From: Chimonanthus salicifolius
Taxonomy: Eukaryota > Streptophyta > Magnoliopsida > Laurales > Calycanthaceae
Assembly (NCBI GenBank): GCA_013350335.1
Contig: CM023536.1
Span: forward strand, 46,632,314 to 46,696,313
Reading direction: 5' to 3'
Length of the DNA stretch: 64,000 nt
The translations under genes and the position numbers were made by a program. The notes under the pieces were generated by a model. The model did no database searches and had not been told where the DNA came from. It saw only the letters and a list, made by a program, of their open reading frames with translations. Below, piece after piece: positions 12,105 to 22,775 of the stretch (position 1 is its first letter; each line of letters begins with the position of its first letter).

Positions 12105-12805
12105 GATTAAGATTGTTAATCTTATTAAATGAAAAAAAGAAATAAATGGTAGAATGGCTACTTGTTTATCATTTCGTTACAATTTTGTATTGTTTTTTGT
12201 GTTGAGTTCATGTCTATGAATATTGTGTATTGTTGGACTCTCTTCACTAGGCTAGGAGTTTACATCCCTTATAATGCAAGGCATTGACTGGTAGAGGGAG
12301 CTGAGAATCCCTTCATGATGGAATAGAAGTGGAATTTCAGAGTTTGCTGATGTTAAGACTTGGAATAACTTAGTTCTAAGTTCCATATTTTGGATATTCT
12401 GGAATTTTGTATATTTTGGTTTTTGGAGCCATGTATGGCCTTGTGACCCTTGGAACAAATCATATATATGTATAATGTTATGTTTATGAGATAATATTTG
12501 ATTTTGGATATGCGTTTGTGAAATTCGAGCGTTAAACTAGGACTTTCCAAAGTCTTGTAATATATATTTTTCTTGGAAGTTTGATTTCCAAAATCTTGGA
12601 TTTAGACGTTTAGTTTGGTTTGAAACACTTGTGTACAAGTCATAAATGTCTATGACAATGTGTAAGTATTAAAGTTTAGGAGTTAAGATGTGTATTTTCA
12701 ACTTTGAGAATCCAAACTGGGAAAAAGATCAAAAGTTGAGAAAACTAGAGAAAAATCAGTTATGCAAGTGACGATGGTGTTATGAAATAAATGCAAATCA
12801 CACAA

Positions 12806-14326
12806 TTAATTTTTTTTTTTTTTTTGAACGGTGAATAAAGGTTTCATTAATAGAAAGAAAGGTTACAAAAGAAAAAAAAAGGAAAAAAACAACACGAAGA
12901 TGAAGGTCTAAGAGAATTAAACCACTAAAACAACCACAACCATCACCCAAAACCCATGAATCCAAGAGAATAATACAAAATCTAAATCTGACCAAGACTA
13001 TCCTCCTGATAGATCAAATGTGCCTTGTATAGCTTCGTTAACTCCATTTTTTTGCAAAGAAATCCTCCATACCGTTCGCTGAGCGTCTAACATGTGAAAA
13101 TGATACCTCCAATGCCGATTTCAACACCTTAATCTCCCTTACCAAAGTGGCAAGCCTCCAAGGAGGACGCTTTACCCCGTTGGCCCATTTGATTGCGTTG
13201 GAGGAATCACTCTCAATGATTATTCTAACCCCCCTTAATTCAAACCCTAGAGTTAAGGCTCTCTGAATACTAAAAAGTTCCGCCTCATTAGATTCCTTAG
13301 AACCCACTAATTTCGAAAATACAATACTAATGGCACCCAAATGATCCCTAAGCACTCCCCCGATCCCAGCTGGCCCTGGTTTGCCCCTAGAAGCTCCGTC
13401 AATATTAAATTTGAGCACTCCACCAGGAGGAGGTGACCAAATTACCTGGACTAACATATTGCTCTGATAAGACGACATACAACCCTCCCATGACTGAAGC
13501 AAATCCCCAGCCTTCAAATCTTTGAAAGCCTTGTTAGTACTAAGCCATAAGCATAACATCCATTTAGTGTTATGAACAAGTTCACTGAAGTCCGAAGTCA
13601 GCCCCTCAAAAACTCTCCTATTCCTCTCCTTCCAAAGAGACCATAAGACTACAGTTAGAATTGAATTCCAAGCGAGTTTTCTCCTAGTTCTCAAATTAGA
13701 CAACTGCCAACACTCCCAAATCCCTTCCCATGATTCGGGGCAGACCCATGAAACTCCCATCAAATCCAAGAAACTACACCACAATCTCCAAAACACGGGG
13801 CATGTAAGGAAAAGATGGTCAAAGGATTCATCCACCACCCCACAAATGGGGCAATTAACCTCACCCTCTGAATTTAAAAGGCCCTTCTCCTGAGTTCCAA
13901 CCTTGTTAATATCTTCCTCTTCGCACAACACCACATGAAGACTTGAACTCTAGGTGAGGCCAACGATTTCCAGACAATGGCATTAGGGACAATGGAACCA
14001 GATAAATTCTGAAGGGCCACCTTAATCAAAGATTTGACTGAAAAGTTACCAGACAAATCTCCCATCCAAACTAACTCATCTTCGCACTCTAAATCCATCG
14101 TAAAGGCCCCCAGTTGAGCTTTAAGTTCATAAAAACTATCTATCTCGAAGCCTCTAAGCTCTCTTCTAAAATCAATCTGCCAAGCTCCCAGATTATTGGA
14201 ACCAATGAAAACGTCTTTCATTAAAGCCTGCTTGTTTCTAAGCAAACAGTCTAGGCAAACTCTCCTTCAATGGTCTATCCCCCAACTATACATCTTCCCA
14301 AAAAAATGTCATGTCACCTTTGCCAA
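12806..14326 (-). mobile_element. 5'-truncated LINE inside the copia 3' LTR
   Basis: Sits between CACACAA and ATCAAACC of the copia LTR, where the other LTR (19053-19350) has only TA or TAAT between those blocks. The poly(A) tail is the T-run at 12811-12825 on the plus strand. The 3' untranslated part is 12826-13037, and the coding remnant runs upstream to the truncated end at about 14326. 5' truncation is typical of target-primed reverse transcription. No convincing long target duplication is seen. Confidence 0.85.
13038..14326 (-). pseudogene. LINE ORF2 C-terminus: zf-RVT and RNase H, frameshifted
   Basis: C-terminal end of a plant L1-type ORF2. Reading on the minus strand from 14326: a region with VGKGDMTFFWEDV and LGDRPLKESLPRLFA, carrying one in-frame stop at a likely former Trp codon; a one-base shift near 14250; then a segment to about 13880 with VWKSLASPRVQVFMWCCAKR. 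A second shift lies in the short homopolymer at about 13876-13880. The following frame (13038-13934) holds a zinc-binding motif CPICGVVDESFDHLFLTC and an RNase H domain with FNIDGAS, NEAELFSI, IESDSSNAI and SHVRRSAN, so its acidic catalytic residues look present. The endonuclease and reverse transcriptase are absent through truncation. Dead copy. Confidence 0.88.
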
Positions 14327-14596
14327 CCATCAAACCACACAAGACACGAGGTTTTATGTGGTTCACCCGAAGGCTATGTCCACGGAGCGATTACTCACTT
14401 CACTATGAAGAAGATGAATTACAAGGTGCTATAAAGAATCTCTCCATAGTTTCTCCTCTACTCTGACAGCGAGAAATCTCACAAGAGCATAACCCTAAAG
14501 AGAATAACTTACCTTTATATAAGATGGGTTTACAAGAAGAGAACTTAGGCCCTAATGGGCCCAACTCATTGCTGGCCTATTGAGGCAAACCCAACA

Positions 14597-14607
14597 ATCT
14601 CCACCTT
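14597..14607 (-). other. Copia polypurine tract
   Basis: On the coding strand AAGGTGGAGAT lies directly before the 3' LTR start TGTTGGG. This is the expected plus-strand primer position. Confidence 0.7.
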
Positions 14608-14714
14608 GGTGAAATATGTCCAACTCTTAAAGACCGTTAACATGATGTGTAGCACCTCCACCTGGTGGGAGTGACTCCCACCACTCCTGCACCTTAAAGG
14701 TGCAAGTCCAATCT

Positions 14715-15358
14715 CTAGCATGATGAAATATTGAGTAAGTCCAGGCAATGCTTGAACTTATCTGCAGTAACCGGTTTGGTAAGCATTTCTGCAGCATTCT
14801 CATCGTGTGAATCTTCAGAATAGAGATCTCACCAGTTGCAACCCAATCTCGAACCCTGTGATACATCACTGCTATGTGCTTTGTCCTGGCATGATATACC
14901 TGATTCCTTGACAAATATATTGCACTCTGACTATCACAATATATGGAGATTAATTTCTGTTTAATGCCTAAACCATTCACCAAACCTCTCAACCACACTG
15001 CTTCCTTAGAAGCCCCTGTCAATGCCATATACTCTGCCTCTATAGTAGATAACGCTGTAGTAGACTGAAGCACTAACCGCCAACTGATGGGTCCACTGGC
15101 AAGTGTATAAACATAACCAGTCGTAGATCTCCTCATATCTAGATCTCCTGCATAATCAGCATCTACATATCCAACAACAATGTCTGATCCTTGTTTTCTT
15201 TCAAACGTTACACCCAAGTCTTTGGTGCCCTTCAAATACCTGAGAATCCACTTGACTACATTCCAATACTCTTTTCCTAGATTCACCATATATTTGCTAA
15301 CTACATCGCTGATTGAGCAATATCTGGCCGAGTACAAACCATAGCATACATGAGACAT
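14715..15358 (-). pseudogene. Copia RNase H and pol C-terminus
   Basis: RNase H that would remove RNA from the cDNA hybrid. Visible motifs are GYVDADYAGDLDMRRSTTGY, IEAEYMALTGASKEAVWL and IYCDSQSAIYLSRNQVYHAR, then TKHI. A one-base deletion near 14808 shifts the frame; the alternative frame restores a typical copia C-terminus and reaches a stop at 14715-14717. It overlaps the reverse transcriptase segment upstream through another frameshift around 15301-15358. Confidence 0.9.
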
Positions 15359-16374
15359 CCCACTGCATTAGCATACGACGTTCTTGACATTTCTACAACT
15401 TCATCATCTGTACTAGGACACTGTCTAGCTCTCAAGCTGAAATGAGTTGCAAGTGGAGTAGACACTGGCTTTGTTTTCTGCATGCTGAATTTCTCAAGTA
15501 CTTTTGAGATATAATTCTTCTGTGATAACCACAACTTGCTTGCCTTTCTGTCTCTTGTGAATTCCATCCCTAACATCATCCTGGTTGCTCCAAGGTCCTT
15601 CATGTCAAACTCCTTACTTAACTGGGATTTGAGTTCAACTACCTTGGACATGTCCTTACATGCGATGAGCATGTCGTCCACATATAGGAATAAAAAAATG
15701 GGAGCATCATCAAGCACTCTATAGTATACACAACAATCATACTCACATCGCTAGTAGCCTATCTGCAACATATAGGAGTCAAAGCTATTATACCATTGTC
15801 TTGGAGATTGCTTAAGTCCATACAGTGACTTCTTTAATCTACACACATGATCTTCCTTGCCTGCTTCTTTGAATCCTTCAGGTTGTTCCATGTAAATAGA
15901 TTCCTCCAAATCACGGTGAAGGAAAGTTGTCTTTACATCTAACTGTTCAAGTTCCATGTCGAATTGTGTTACCATAACCAACAACTCCCTGATAGATGTA
16001 TGCGTGACAACCGGAGAGAATATCTCATCATAGTCAACCCCCTCATTCTGTAAGTACCCCTTTAATACTAGCTGTGCTTTGAATTTTGGCTTCTCATTTT
16101 TTTGCAATGCTTCCTTTTTCCTGAAAACCCATTTGTAGCCAACTAGTTTTCTGCTATTCGGTTTCGGAACTAACTCCCAGACAGAGTTATGGTGAAGATT
16201 TTCCATCTCATCAATCATGGCACTCATCCAACCTTCTCTTTCGCTGCTTTCAATAGCCTCCTGGAAAGTGGTCGTATCACCGCTACTGGTGATAAGAGCA
16301 AAGTGTACATCTTCATCATCCCACCCAAGCCTTTGAGGTGGCTTGATGGTTCTTCTTGTTCTTCCCTGTGCCAA
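15301..16374 (-). pseudogene. Copia reverse transcriptase, broken
   Basis: RVT_2-type reverse transcriptase in two frames. The upstream part (16374-15751) shows WMSAMIDEMENLHHNSVWEL, KWVFRKK, EQLDVKTTFLHRDLEESIYM and SLYGLKQSPRQWY. The downstream part (15717-15301) has FLYVDDMLIA, the catalytic YVDD, with LGMEFTRDR and CTRPDIA. A disruption at about 15718-15760 separates them. In the first catalytic block the usual KTAFL is KTTFL and the following Asn is His, further signs of decay. Confidence 0.93.
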
Positions 16375-16499
16375 ACCGGTGGGCTCCTACTGAGCCTCTA
16401 TCTGTTCCTCACCTCCTGACGTGCTAGTCTCATCTTGACCCTTTGTTTGATTCTGAGTTGTGGTTTCTGTGCTAGGTGGAACCAACTCTGTAATCACCT

Positions 16500-17440
16500 T
16501 CTATTTGTTGTTTTTTTGAACTTCTTTCTTAAATTCCCTCTTCAACATAGAACTTCATTAAACACTACATCTTTACTGTAAATGACTTTTCTATTTGTTG
16601 GATCCCATAACTTGTACCCCTTCACTCCCTTCTCAAACCCGAGAAATATGCACCTGAGTGACGTGGAGTTTAACTTGGATTACTGATCACTAGGGATGTG
16701 TGCGTAAGCTGAACAACCGAATACTCTCAAAGCTGAGTAGTCCACTTCTCTACCTGACCACACCTCTTTTGGAGCTTTTAGATTGAGAAATGTATTTGGT
16801 GACCCGTTGACTAAGTAGCATGCATGATTGACTGATTCTGCTTAAAAGCTATTGGATAAGCCTGCATGAATCCTCATGCTCCGTGTTCTTTCTAGAATAA
16901 TCGTGTTCATCCTCTCCACAATTCAATTATGTTGAGTCTTGGGAACGGTGAAATGCCTCGTGATGCCCTCATCTCTGCAAAACTGTAGAAATCCACTATG
17001 TCAATATTCACCACCACTGTCTGTCCTCAGATACTTGGTTTTTCTGCCTGTTTGATTTTCTACCTCTGCCTTCCACTATTTAAACTTAGAGAAAACTTCT
17101 TATTTTTCCCTCATGAAGTAGACCCAGACCTTTCTTGAAAAATCATCTATGAAAGTCACAAAGTAGGAAACTCCACTTTTTGACTTAGCCGGGGATGGTC
17201 CCCACACATCTGAATGAATATAATCCAGAATACCCTTGATTCTATAGTGTTTATCTGCAGCTTTAATGGTCACCTTACTCTGTTTGCCATACAAACAAAA
17301 CTTGCAGAATTCTAGCTTGCATGATTTAACCCCCTTTAACAATTGTCTTTTATGGAGTTCTAGCATGCCCCTCTCACTCATATGCCCTAGCCGCATATGT
17401 CATAACTGAGAATCATCTACATTGTGTTCTTCTTCTGTGG
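16500..17440 (-). pseudogene. Copia integrase with multiple stops
   Basis: Begins with the GAG-pre-integrase zinc-finger region (MRLGHMSERGMLELHKR, then CKFCLYGKQ) and the integrase core. The three catalytic positions are readable: Asp in YIHSDVWGP, Asp in YLRTDSGGEY (near 17020) and Glu in VERMN (near 16910). Stops interrupt it just before MRLGHM (a former Trp codon), after FMREK, in the Asp-Glu spacer and before the catalytic Glu. The C-terminal part to 16500 is read only in pieces. Confidence 0.85.
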
Positions 17441-17840
17441 AGATTGCCGCTCTACCTGAAACTGTATCCCATTTCATTCTGTAGAGGTTGTTAGACAATC
17501 TGATGCCTTTCATTAACACCATTGCACCCTTTGACACTTTGAGTGTGTCATCCTTTCCTATGAATGTGAACCCGCTTGCTTGAAGTGTGCCTAAGGAAAT
17601 CAGATTTTTCCTAAGTGCTGGCACATGTCTCACCTCTCCCAATGTTCTCACAACTCCATCAAACATCCTGATTCTAATGGTCCCTATTCCTATGGCTTTA
17701 CATGGTGTATCATTTCCCATAAGAACACTACCACCATTATAAGACTCATATGATTCAAACAAATCACGGTTATGGCACATATGATAAAAGCAACCAGAGT
17801 CTAAAATTCACTAATCAGATAGAGTCGAACCTTGCGAGAC
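17400..17840 (-). pseudogene. Copia aspartic protease, active site followed by intact half
   Basis: The Asp-Ser-Gly active-site triplet (ILDSG, about 17800) is preserved but is immediately preceded by two consecutive stops at likely former Trp codons. The rest of the domain (17780-17400) is open and shows VLMGNDTPCKAIGIGTIRI, VRHVPALRKNLISLGTL and the spacer toward the integrase. The protease would have cut the polyprotein into its parts. Confidence 0.85.
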
Positions 17841-17869
17841 AGATAGAATACCTGCTTCGTGTTGTGAAG

Positions 17870-18687
17870 CTATGCCGGCTGTGCCAGTCTTGTCAGCCTC
17901 TTTCCCATCTGTGTTCTTTGCCTTGAGTTTCCGGTAATTTTTCTTCTAGTGTCCCTTCTTGCCAAAGTAGTAGCACTTTCCTGAGTCTTTGCCTGTTGAC
18001 TTTGATCTGAAGTTGTGTCTTTGTGTCCTACTCTTATCCCGAGTCCTGCCACGATCACTAAATCCTCCTTTCATTAGAAGACTCTACATGTGAGTCGCTT
18101 CTGGTGGACTTCTTCCTTGCTTCATTGGAGATGATCACTTGAGTAGCTTCTTCAAGCTTGACTATCTCCTTTCCATATAGCAGGATAGTCACAAAATGAT
18201 CATAAGAATCTGGGAGAGAGGTCAACAATATCATGGACTTGTCTTCATCGGTGAACTTAGCCTCTAGCCTCGACAATTCACTGATTATCCGGTTGAATGT
18301 GTTCCTATGCTCCAACACATCATACCCTTCTGCCATCTTCAACCCAAATAGTTGCTTCTTCAAGTGAAGCTTGTTTGACAACGACTTACCCATGTAAAGC
18401 TGCTCAAGCTTTTTCTATAGGTCCTTTGTAGTCTTTTCCTCCATGACATTGTATAATACTTCGTCAGAGATATAAAGTTGAATAAGGCTAACTACCTTCT
18501 TGTCAACTCTTGTCCGCTCCGCATCTTTCATCTCCACTGGCTTTTGATCTTTGCCTGACAATGCAACATCAAAGTCCTGGTGTATCAGAATGTTTCTCAT
18601 CCTCAACTGCCATAATCCGAAGTTACCTCTACCATCAAATTTGTCAACTTCAAATTTGATGCCTCCGATTGATCCCATTGATGCCAT
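17870..18687 (-). pseudogene. Copia gag with damaged zinc knuckle
   Basis: Starts MASMGSIGGIKFEVDKFDGR (18687), the common Tork-type gag N-terminus with NFGLWQLRM. A stop at about 18412, probably a former Trp codon, precedes the UBN2-type segment (18393-18058) with LHLKKQLFGLKM, FNRIISELSRLE and MILLTSLPDSYDHFV. Downstream, in another frame near 17950, lies a zinc knuckle reading CYYFGKKGH and then a stop; the second Cys is Phe and the final Cys is Tyr, so it could not bind zinc normally. Confidence 0.9.
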
Positions 18688-19037
18688 TGTCTGGATTGAA
18701 GGGAGCTTTGTGCTTCAAGTCCAAAATAGTAATATACTCCGGTCACCGCGTAGATCTCGTCACTGTGAGCGTACCGGTGAAGACGGATCTGAATTCCGAG
18801 TCTGTATGACTCTGGAAACTGTTAAACAATCTGGACCGTTGATTTTGCTCCGTTGATTCTGACTGCTCTAAGCATCATCTGCCGGTGTCTTGTGCTCTGC
18901 ACTACTGCACTGTATGCAGTTCCGATGGGCTTGCACCTATCCAGATATGGTTTCAGATCTGCGATATACTGATGAGGCCTGGTGCTGTGATCTGTAGTGA
19001 TTTCTGCCCGAAGATCCTCCGACGATCCGACGAACTT

Positions 19038-19050
19038 GTCTTTGATACCA
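19038..19050 (-). other. Copia primer-binding site
   Basis: On the coding strand TGGTATCAAAGAC follows the 5' LTR end (..CATAACA) after two bases. It resembles the initiator-Met tRNA complement used by plant copia elements. Confidence 0.8.
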
Positions 19051-19052
19051 AT

Positions 19053-19350
19053 TGTTATGAAATAAATGCAAATCACACAATAATCAAACCACACAAGACA
19101 CGAGGTTTTACGTGGTTCACCCGAAGGCTACGTCCATAGAGCGATTGCTCACTTCACTATGAAGAAGATGAATTACAAGGTGCTACAAAGAATCTCTCCA
19201 TAGTTTCTCCTCTGCTCTGACAGAGAGAAATCTCACAAGAGCATAACCCTAAAGAGAATAACTTACCCTTATATAAGATGGGTTTACAAGAAGAGAACTT
19301 AGGCCCTAATGGGCCCAACTCATTGTTGGCCTATTGACCCAAACCCAACA
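19053..19350 (-). repeat. Copia 5' LTR (298 bp)
   Basis: Near-identical to the non-LINE parts of 12778-14596. TATATAAG occurs near 19270 on the plus strand, and the repeat is bounded by TGTT and AACA. It is the reference that shows where the LINE entered the other LTR. Confidence 0.93.
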
Positions 19351-20520
19351 GATGGGTCGTCAGGTAGAGTGGTGACAGGTCTCCAATCCACGATGGTATC
19401 GGCCTAGGAGCAAAATGAAGCAATAGAGAGTTTTGAATCGACGATGGGTCATCATCTGGCGATTGATCACTGATAACCGATCGTGGTTTGGCGTCCGATC
19501 GTGGGTCACTATTCACAGCAAAAACATGCTTCACTAAAATGGCCATAACTTGAGCTCCTGAGCTCGAATTTGGGTGTTCTTGGGCATTTTGAAAATCTCT
19601 TTCAATGCTTTATCTAACCATGACCGAGTTATCACCTAAATAACTTGTTTGATAGGTGAAAATATTCCTTCAATGTCGTAGTGTCTAAGCCCAGCTCATA
19701 AGTGTACCTCGAGTTGACTTGTACTTGTGGGACTTATTTCTTGGGCTTGAGTTAGCTTGTTAGAAGTCCATGAACTGTTGATGATAGGTTTGTTTAAAAA
19801 AAAAATAGTCTCGTTCCGGTCCCACATCCGGATTCGGGGTGTGACAGGAGATGATTCAGATAATGCTACAATTAACAAGAACTATTCAAACTGTAAAGAG
19901 AGGTTAAGACATCAACAAACACTAATAAACGAGTTTGATATTAGAAGTGTAGAGAGAGATTTAGAGATTTATAAAGGCTTTAAGTTACTCCACCTAACAG
20001 GCTAGTCTTTTAGAATTGATATTCAGTCCTAACAAGTGGTATGAGAGCTGGGTCTTAGGCTATCTTATGTGTAACACCCCGGATTTTCAAGTTATTAATA
20101 TATATGAAAATTACCCATTTAATTTGTGAATTATTAGATATGGACCTTAGATAAGTAAAGTGTTGGGTCATTGCCCAATTAAGACCCAACGGATTGTGGA
20201 TATGGTTTCAATAGAAATAAATGGGTAAGATGTGTTCAATTGGGTCAAGAGTGTTAATTGGGTCAAAATTTGTTAATTGGGCCAAAATGCTCAATTGGGA
20301 CCCAATGGGTCGTGGTTGACTTGGTTGACTACCAAGTGAGTTCAAGTTTAAATTATGTGGGGCTGAATTAAATTGGAAATGGGATCAAGGGTTTGAATTG
20401 ATTTCAAATGAGTTAAATTAAAATGATGAGTTGAAATAATGAGTTGAGTGGAGTGGGAAATGGAAGAATTTTGTTGTTTAAAATTCAAACTCCAAAGGGT
20501 TACACATTGGAGGTGTGGGA

Positions 20521-20790
20521 GTTTCATCTCATGGATGAAACCCCCAAATGAATCATCAAAGGGAAGCGGACGGTTTTGTGGTCCAAGTCAAGGCAAGACA
20601 GTTGGCTACATGGGAATTTCACCCCATGGATGAAATCCCCAAATGTGTCATTAATGGAGAGGTGGCGTTTTGTGGAGGTTACACAAGGTTAACACCAAGG
20701 AAAGCACACGTTGGAAACATGGGGGGGTTTCCATCTCAAGATGGAAACCAAGAGCCAACCGTTGGGTGTGTTTCATCTCAAGGATGAAAC
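20521..20790 (+). repeat. Four hairpins of the GTTTCATC...GATGAAAC type
   Basis: Stem-loops at 20521-20541, 20612-20640, 20726-20749 and 20770-20790. The third is a perfect 10-bp stem, GGTTTCCATC / GATGGAAACC. Loops are 4-6 bases. Stems vary but pairing is kept, for example CCATC opposite GATGG. Confidence 0.85.
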
Positions 20791-21308
20791 CCCCACATGG
20801 ACCATTAAGGAGGGAGGTAAAGGAATATGGGAGTTACAAAGGGGTGCCACCAAGGGACACCACCTTTGGCCGACCTTATTGATCAAGGAAAGACTATAGT
20901 GTTCATTTCATTCTATCCCTCTCCCTCTTGGCTGTTACCACTCTCAAGACAAGAATACTTAGAGTGTTTTCATCACCCTCACTCTCTCTCATACAAGGCC
21001 GACCACCCTCAAGACAAGAACTTGGAGTATTTTCTATCCCAAGCTCCTCCTCTCTCTCTCTCAAACTATATCTCTTGGCTGAATCACTTTAAGGGGTTTC
21101 ATCAAGATCAGTCTCGGCTAAAGAGTATGAAGGAAGGAAGAAGAGGCTAAGGAAGGAAAGGAGCAAGAAGCAGAGAAAGAAACAGGATGAGTCACGGAAT
21201 CGGTAAGTGCTCGATAAATTTCATAAACAAGAAAAGAGGGTCAAGGGTCAAGGGCAATGGCCGAACCCTAATTTTATAATGGTTAAAGACCAATGATGAA
21301 CCATAAGT

Positions 21309-22286
21309 TTCGGTCATGTTGTATGGCCGAACCGCATGGAAGAAAAATTAAGGGAGGAATATTGTGTTTTAATGGAAAGGATGAACCATAGGGTTTGGCC
21401 ATGGTGCATGGCTGAACCCCATGGAAAGACATTGGGTACTTTTAATGGATTGAAAAGTTGGAAATCATGGAAGATTGTTAATAATTTTAAAAGGTTTTCT
21501 ATGAAAGAGTATTGATGACGATGGAAAATTTAAATGAAGTCATGTGTATGGATTTGGGAGTTGTAAATAAAGATCTAAGGATATGATGTAAACCTCCGCA
21601 TGGAGGGACTTGTTTATGAACTTAAAATGGTAAATATGGAGATAAGATATCACTATGGCCGAACCCCATGAACCATTTAATGAACCGTTTGATGGAACAT
21701 TTTAAAGGGATTTAATTATATATATCCTATGTTCTTAGATTAGGTTATTGGTTATGGATTTGTATGAATGGCAAGGACGTAAATAAGTGAAAATAATGGA
21801 CCATGCGTTCGGCCATGGTATATGGCCGAACCCCATAGGGGAATATTTGGTGGACTTGGGGTTTTATGTTGTGATTTATGAATGATCAATTTTGGACCTA
21901 AAGGGATGGGAATAATGGCAAATGTGTAAATATGGGAGGAAATGATAGACCACGGGTTCGGCCATGGTGTATGGCCGAACCCCATGAGAAAAGTTTTGTG
22001 GACTTAAGTGGTTACTAATGTTTAATAATTATTGTATAAGTGATTAGGTTATGATTAAAAAATGGCAAGATTTTGGATCAAAGGATTACAAAGAGGGACA
22101 AAACTCAAGTGAGTGAGGTTCGGCCATGTTGTATGGCCGAACCCCACTAAGGTTGGTTTATGGATTTATGTTAAGAGTTTAAAGGATTAACTAGGTGATA
22201 AATGATTGGACTTAAAAGATCAAAGAACTCAAAGGAGGGAACTAAAACCAAAGAAGTGAGGTTCGGCCATAATGTATGGCCAAACT
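21309..22286 (+). repeat. Array with repeated GGTTCGGCCAT...ATGGCCGAACC hairpins
   Basis: Hairpins at 21309-21333, 21391-21418, 21807-21833, 21955-21983, 22117-22143 and 22260-22286, with half-copies near 21257 and 21659. The last four are spaced 143-161 bp within a degenerate tandem unit of about 150 bp. Loops are about 5 bases. Several stems are perfect over 11 bp. Confidence 0.85.
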
Positions 22287-22615
22287 CCACAAAGTTGGGT
22301 TTATGGACTTAGACATAAATAGAAATCAAATAGAACATGGTTTGATTGATTGTTGTGTAATAAGGTGACGGGACCGAACAAACAGTGCACGATCATAAGC
22401 GGTTGCCGGATTAAGAAGCAAGGACACTTTAGTGGTCTTTGGTAGGATTCTACTTCTTTGAAACCATGGGTTATGTATGATGGTTTTTATCTTATTTTGA
22501 TGAATTTATGTTGTAAAAGATATATTCCAAATGTGAGTTTTAATGCTATGTTTATAATATAAAATAACATGTGTTTCATTAGCATCTCATGCATGGCATG
22601 GGGTGAAGGATATGT

Positions 22616-22775
22616 AACCGGAGGCCACACTCCGTCGGGGCGTTCGAAAGACCACTGTGGGGATACCTTGATGTGCATTTTCCATCAAGAGGTAATCGGA
22701 GGGGACACACTCCGTCGGGGGCGTCCGAAAGACCTATGTGGGGGTACCTTGATGATGACAATCCCATCAAGAGGT
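22616..22775 (+). repeat. Two tandem units of about 78 bp in the solo LTR
   Basis: Two copies sharing CACACTCCGTCGGGG, CGAAAGACC, TACCTTGATG and CATCAAGAGGT, diverged by several changes. Confidence 0.8.

Larger units (their letters stand above)
12778..19350 (-). mobile_element. Ty1/copia retrotransposon (Tork/TNT1-like), full length but dead
   Basis: Complete element in reverse orientation, flanked by 5-bp target duplications GATGG (12773-12777 and 19351-19355). The 5' LTR is 19053-19350 (298 bp, TGTTATGAAATAAATGCAAA ... AAACCCAACA). The 3' LTR is 12778-14596 and contains a LINE of about 1.5 kb. Between them lie the primer-binding site, gag, protease, integrase, reverse transcriptase and RNase H in copia order, then a polypurine tract. 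Two near-identical LTRs imply a moderately recent insertion into the older gypsy-type LTR. All coding segments carry stops or frameshifts, so it cannot move by itself. Confidence 0.95.
10999..19846 (+). mobile_element. Gypsy-type LTR, 5'-truncated, split by a copia element
   Basis: Two pieces, 10999-12777 and 19351-19846, belong to one long LTR interrupted by the copia element at 12778-19350. The 3' end is an A-run, then TAGTCTCGTTCCGGTCCCAC and finally GGGGTGTGACA, the ending shared with other LTRs of this window. The 11070-11560 part matches 31780-32220 and the inverse of 37030-37570. No TGTGATACCC-type 5' end was found, so its left part is deleted and the start is approximate (where homology with copy 2 of the tandem duplication ends). 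No gag or pol remains. Confidence 0.7.

Noticed and set aside
20448..21150. Several overlapping frames of 60-107 codons in the solo LTR
   Set aside because: Each runs through the GTTTCATC hairpin repeats; repeated MKPP/DETP-like text is the repeat in translation.
21309..22286. Regular hairpin array suggestive of CRISPR or a satellite
   Set aside because: Plant nuclear DNA, spacers are themselves related at about 150 bp, and it sits wholly within a solo LTR with a target duplication.
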